From Microbacterium sp. (GTDB taxonomy: Bacteria > Actinomycetota > Actinomycetes > Actinomycetales > Microbacteriaceae), in contig JAITUD010000090.1 in assembly GCA_031286555.1 (NCBI GenBank), forward strand, positions 1-6,697: 6,697 nt of DNA, read 5' to 3'. Position numbers and translations under genes: made by a program. The first letter of the stretch is position 1, and every line of letters begins with the position of its first letter. The notes under the pieces were generated by a model. That model saw only the letters and a program-made list of their open reading frames with translations, was not told where the DNA came from and did not search any database. Shown here piece after piece: positions 5,342-6,697 of the stretch.

Positions 5342-6697
5342 CCATCACGGGAACCCAGGGCGAGGACCGCTCGAACTACACCCGCGAGGAGAGCCGTGCC
5401 ATCCGGCAGCGCTCGCTGCGTCTGCTCGGGTCGCTGATCAAGCCGCTGCGCGCGCAGATTGCGCTCGCCGCGATCGTGCTCGTCATCTCGACGGCACTGC
5501 AGGTCATCGGCCCGATCCTCATCGGCGTCGCGATCGACAAGGCGCTTCCGGTGCTGCTGCAGCAGAACGACTGGATGCCGGCGCTGATGGTCAGCGGGGT
5601 CTACCTTCTGGCCGGTGCCACCGCCGCCGCGCTGATCGGCTGGTACGTGGTCGTCGCCGCTCGGATCACCCAGGCGGTGCTGCTCGATCTGCGCAAGCGC
5701 ATCTTCCTGCACACCCAGCGACTCAGCCTCGAGTTCCACGAGTCGTACACGTCGGGCCGGATCATCTCGCGCCAGACCAGCGACCTGGACTCGATCCGCG
5801 AGCTGCTCGACGGCGGTCTGAACAACCTCGTCTCCGGTGTGCTGTTCGGCGTCTTCACGTTCATCGCGCTGATGGTGTGGGACTGGCAGTCCGGCATGAT
5901 CCTGCTGGTCGCCGGCATCCCGCTGGCGTTCCTGATGCGCTGGTTCTACCGGCGCTCGCAGCTGGTGTACCGCGAGTCCCGCGTGATCAGCGCGAAGGTG
6001 ATCGTGCAGTTCGTCGAGACGATGACCGGCATCCGCGCCGTGAAGTCGTTCCGCAAGGAGCCCCGCAACGACGAGACCTTCCAGAAGCTCGCCGGTGACT
6101 ACCGCGACGTGAACCGCCGGTCGATGGTGCTGTTCGGCACCTTCGAGCCCGGGCTCATGGCGGTCGCGGCGCTCACCACCACGTTCGTGGTGCTGTGGGG
6201 CGGCATCCGGGTGTCGACCGGCGCCTTGGGCGTCGGCGTCCTGCTGAGCGCCGTGCTGTACGTGCGCAACTTCTTCGCGCCGATGCAGGAGATCGCGATG
6301 TTCCTGAACTCCTACCAGTCCGCCACGGCGGCGCTGGAGAAGGTGTCCGGTGTGCTCGAAGAGGTGCCGACGGTGCCAGACCCCGCGAAGCCGGTCGACC
6401 TGTGGGAGTCGCGCGGCGGCATCCGCTTCGACGAGGTGACCTTCGGGTACAACGGCGAGAAGACGATCCTGCCGAACTTCTCGCTGGACATCCCCGCCGG
6501 ACAGACGATCGCGCTGGTCGGCACCACCGGCGCCGGCAAGTCCACGCTGGCCAAGCTGGTGTCGCGGTTCTACGACCCGACCAAGGGTCAGGTCACGCTG
6601 GACGGTGTCGATCTGCGGATGCTGCACCCGAAGGACCTCCGTCGCGCGATCGTGATGGTCACGCAGGAGGCCTATCTGTTCAGCGGAACGGTCGCCG
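5338..6697 (+). CDS. ABC exporter half-transporter (subunit 2 of the heterodimer), 3' end missing
   Basis: The partner half-transporter, read for 453 residues before the window ends, of an expected 580-650. The start is fixed by the ATGA overlap with subunit 1 and GAGGAGG 7 bases upstream. A charged N-terminus of about 38 residues (MTITGTQGED and on) precedes six membrane segments at about 40-66, 82-106, 160-180, 184-203, 266-289 and 298-323. The loop motif EFHESYTSGRIISRQTSDLD is at 132-151, and the coupling region TMTGIRAVKSF is at 228-238. ATPase motifs seen: A-loop Y371, Walker A GTTGAGKST (395-403) and an intact Q-loop Gln in MVTQEAYLF (440-448). Signature, Walker B and H-loop lie beyond the window. 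The normal Q-loop suggests this subunit supplies the catalytic Walker motifs of the active site, pairing with the LSGGQ of subunit 1. By analogy with TM288 and BmrD, its own signature may be altered; this cannot be seen. Confidence 0.94.
   Translation, partial: MTITGTQGEDRSNYTREESRAIRQRSLRLLGSLIKPLRAQIALAAIVLVISTALQVIGPILIGVAIDKALPVLLQQNDWMPALMVSGVYLLAGATAAALIGWYVVVAARITQAVLLDLRKRIFLHTQRLSLEFHESYTSGRIISRQTSDLDSIRELLDGGLNNLVSGVLFGVFTFIALMVWDWQSGMILLVAGIPLAFLMRWFYRRSQLVYRESRVISAKVIVQFVETMTGIRAVKSFRKEPRNDETFQKLAGDYRDVNRRSMVLFGTFEPGLMAVAALTTTFVVLWGGIRVSTGALGVGVLLSAVLYVRNFFAPMQEIAMFLNSYQSATAALEKVSGVLEEVPTVPDPAKPVDLWESRGGIRFDEVTFGYNGEKTILPNFSLDIPAGQTIALVGTTGAGKSTLAKLVSRFYDPTKGQVTLDGVDLRMLHPKDLRRAIVMVTQEAYLFSGTVA

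Noticed and set aside
1..6697. tRNA, rRNA, CRISPR arrays, insertion sequences or signs of recent gene transfer
   Set aside because: No cloverleaf, repeat-spacer pattern, transposase or terminal inverted repeats were found, and base composition is uniform apart from the small dip at the exporter promoter.

Overview
The window is about 70% G+C with codons ending mostly in G or C. It comes from a high-GC actinobacterium. The protein sequences, the fused Ada-AlkA protein and the frequent GCATCC/GGATGC hexamers are most like Microbacterium or a related Microbacteriaceae genus. That placement is an inference from recognition, not from a search. All genes lie on the plus strand, and the window cuts through a gene at each end.

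Bases 1-1056 are the 3' two thirds of purH, the bifunctional last enzyme of de novo IMP synthesis. A short 79-base gap with an imperfect hairpin follows. Bases 1136-3117 are a two-gene alkylation-repair operon. The first gene fuses an Ada methyl-phosphotriester sensor and AraC-type activator to an AlkA 3-methyladenine glycosylase. The second is ogt, an O6-alkylguanine methyltransferase, overlapping the first by four bases (ATGA). Together they make the three functions of an adaptive response: sensor/activator, base excision and direct methyl transfer. The operon ends at a 14-bp perfect hairpin.

Bases 3118-3454 hold no large gene but look densely regulated. In order they carry the ogt terminator, a good sigma-A-like promoter with a small inverted repeat over its -35 box, a 5'-UTR hairpin, a 23-codon leader ORF with a near-perfect Shine-Dalgarno, a 10-bp hairpin after the leader stop, and a C-rich, G-poor stretch. 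The ABC gene then begins at an ATG with no visible ribosome binding site.

Bases 3455-6697 encode two half-size type-IV (ABCB-like) ABC exporters joined by another ATGA overlap. The first is complete (628 aa) and has a degenerate ATP site: Walker B Glu replaced by Asp, Q-loop Gln replaced by Glu. The second is cut by the window end but has a normal Q-loop. This asymmetry is that of heterodimeric exporters such as TM287/288 and BmrCD. The layout of leader peptide, hairpin and heterodimeric exporter closely parallels the drug-sensing bmrB-bmrCD attenuation system of Bacillus subtilis. It is the most interesting hypothesis in the window.
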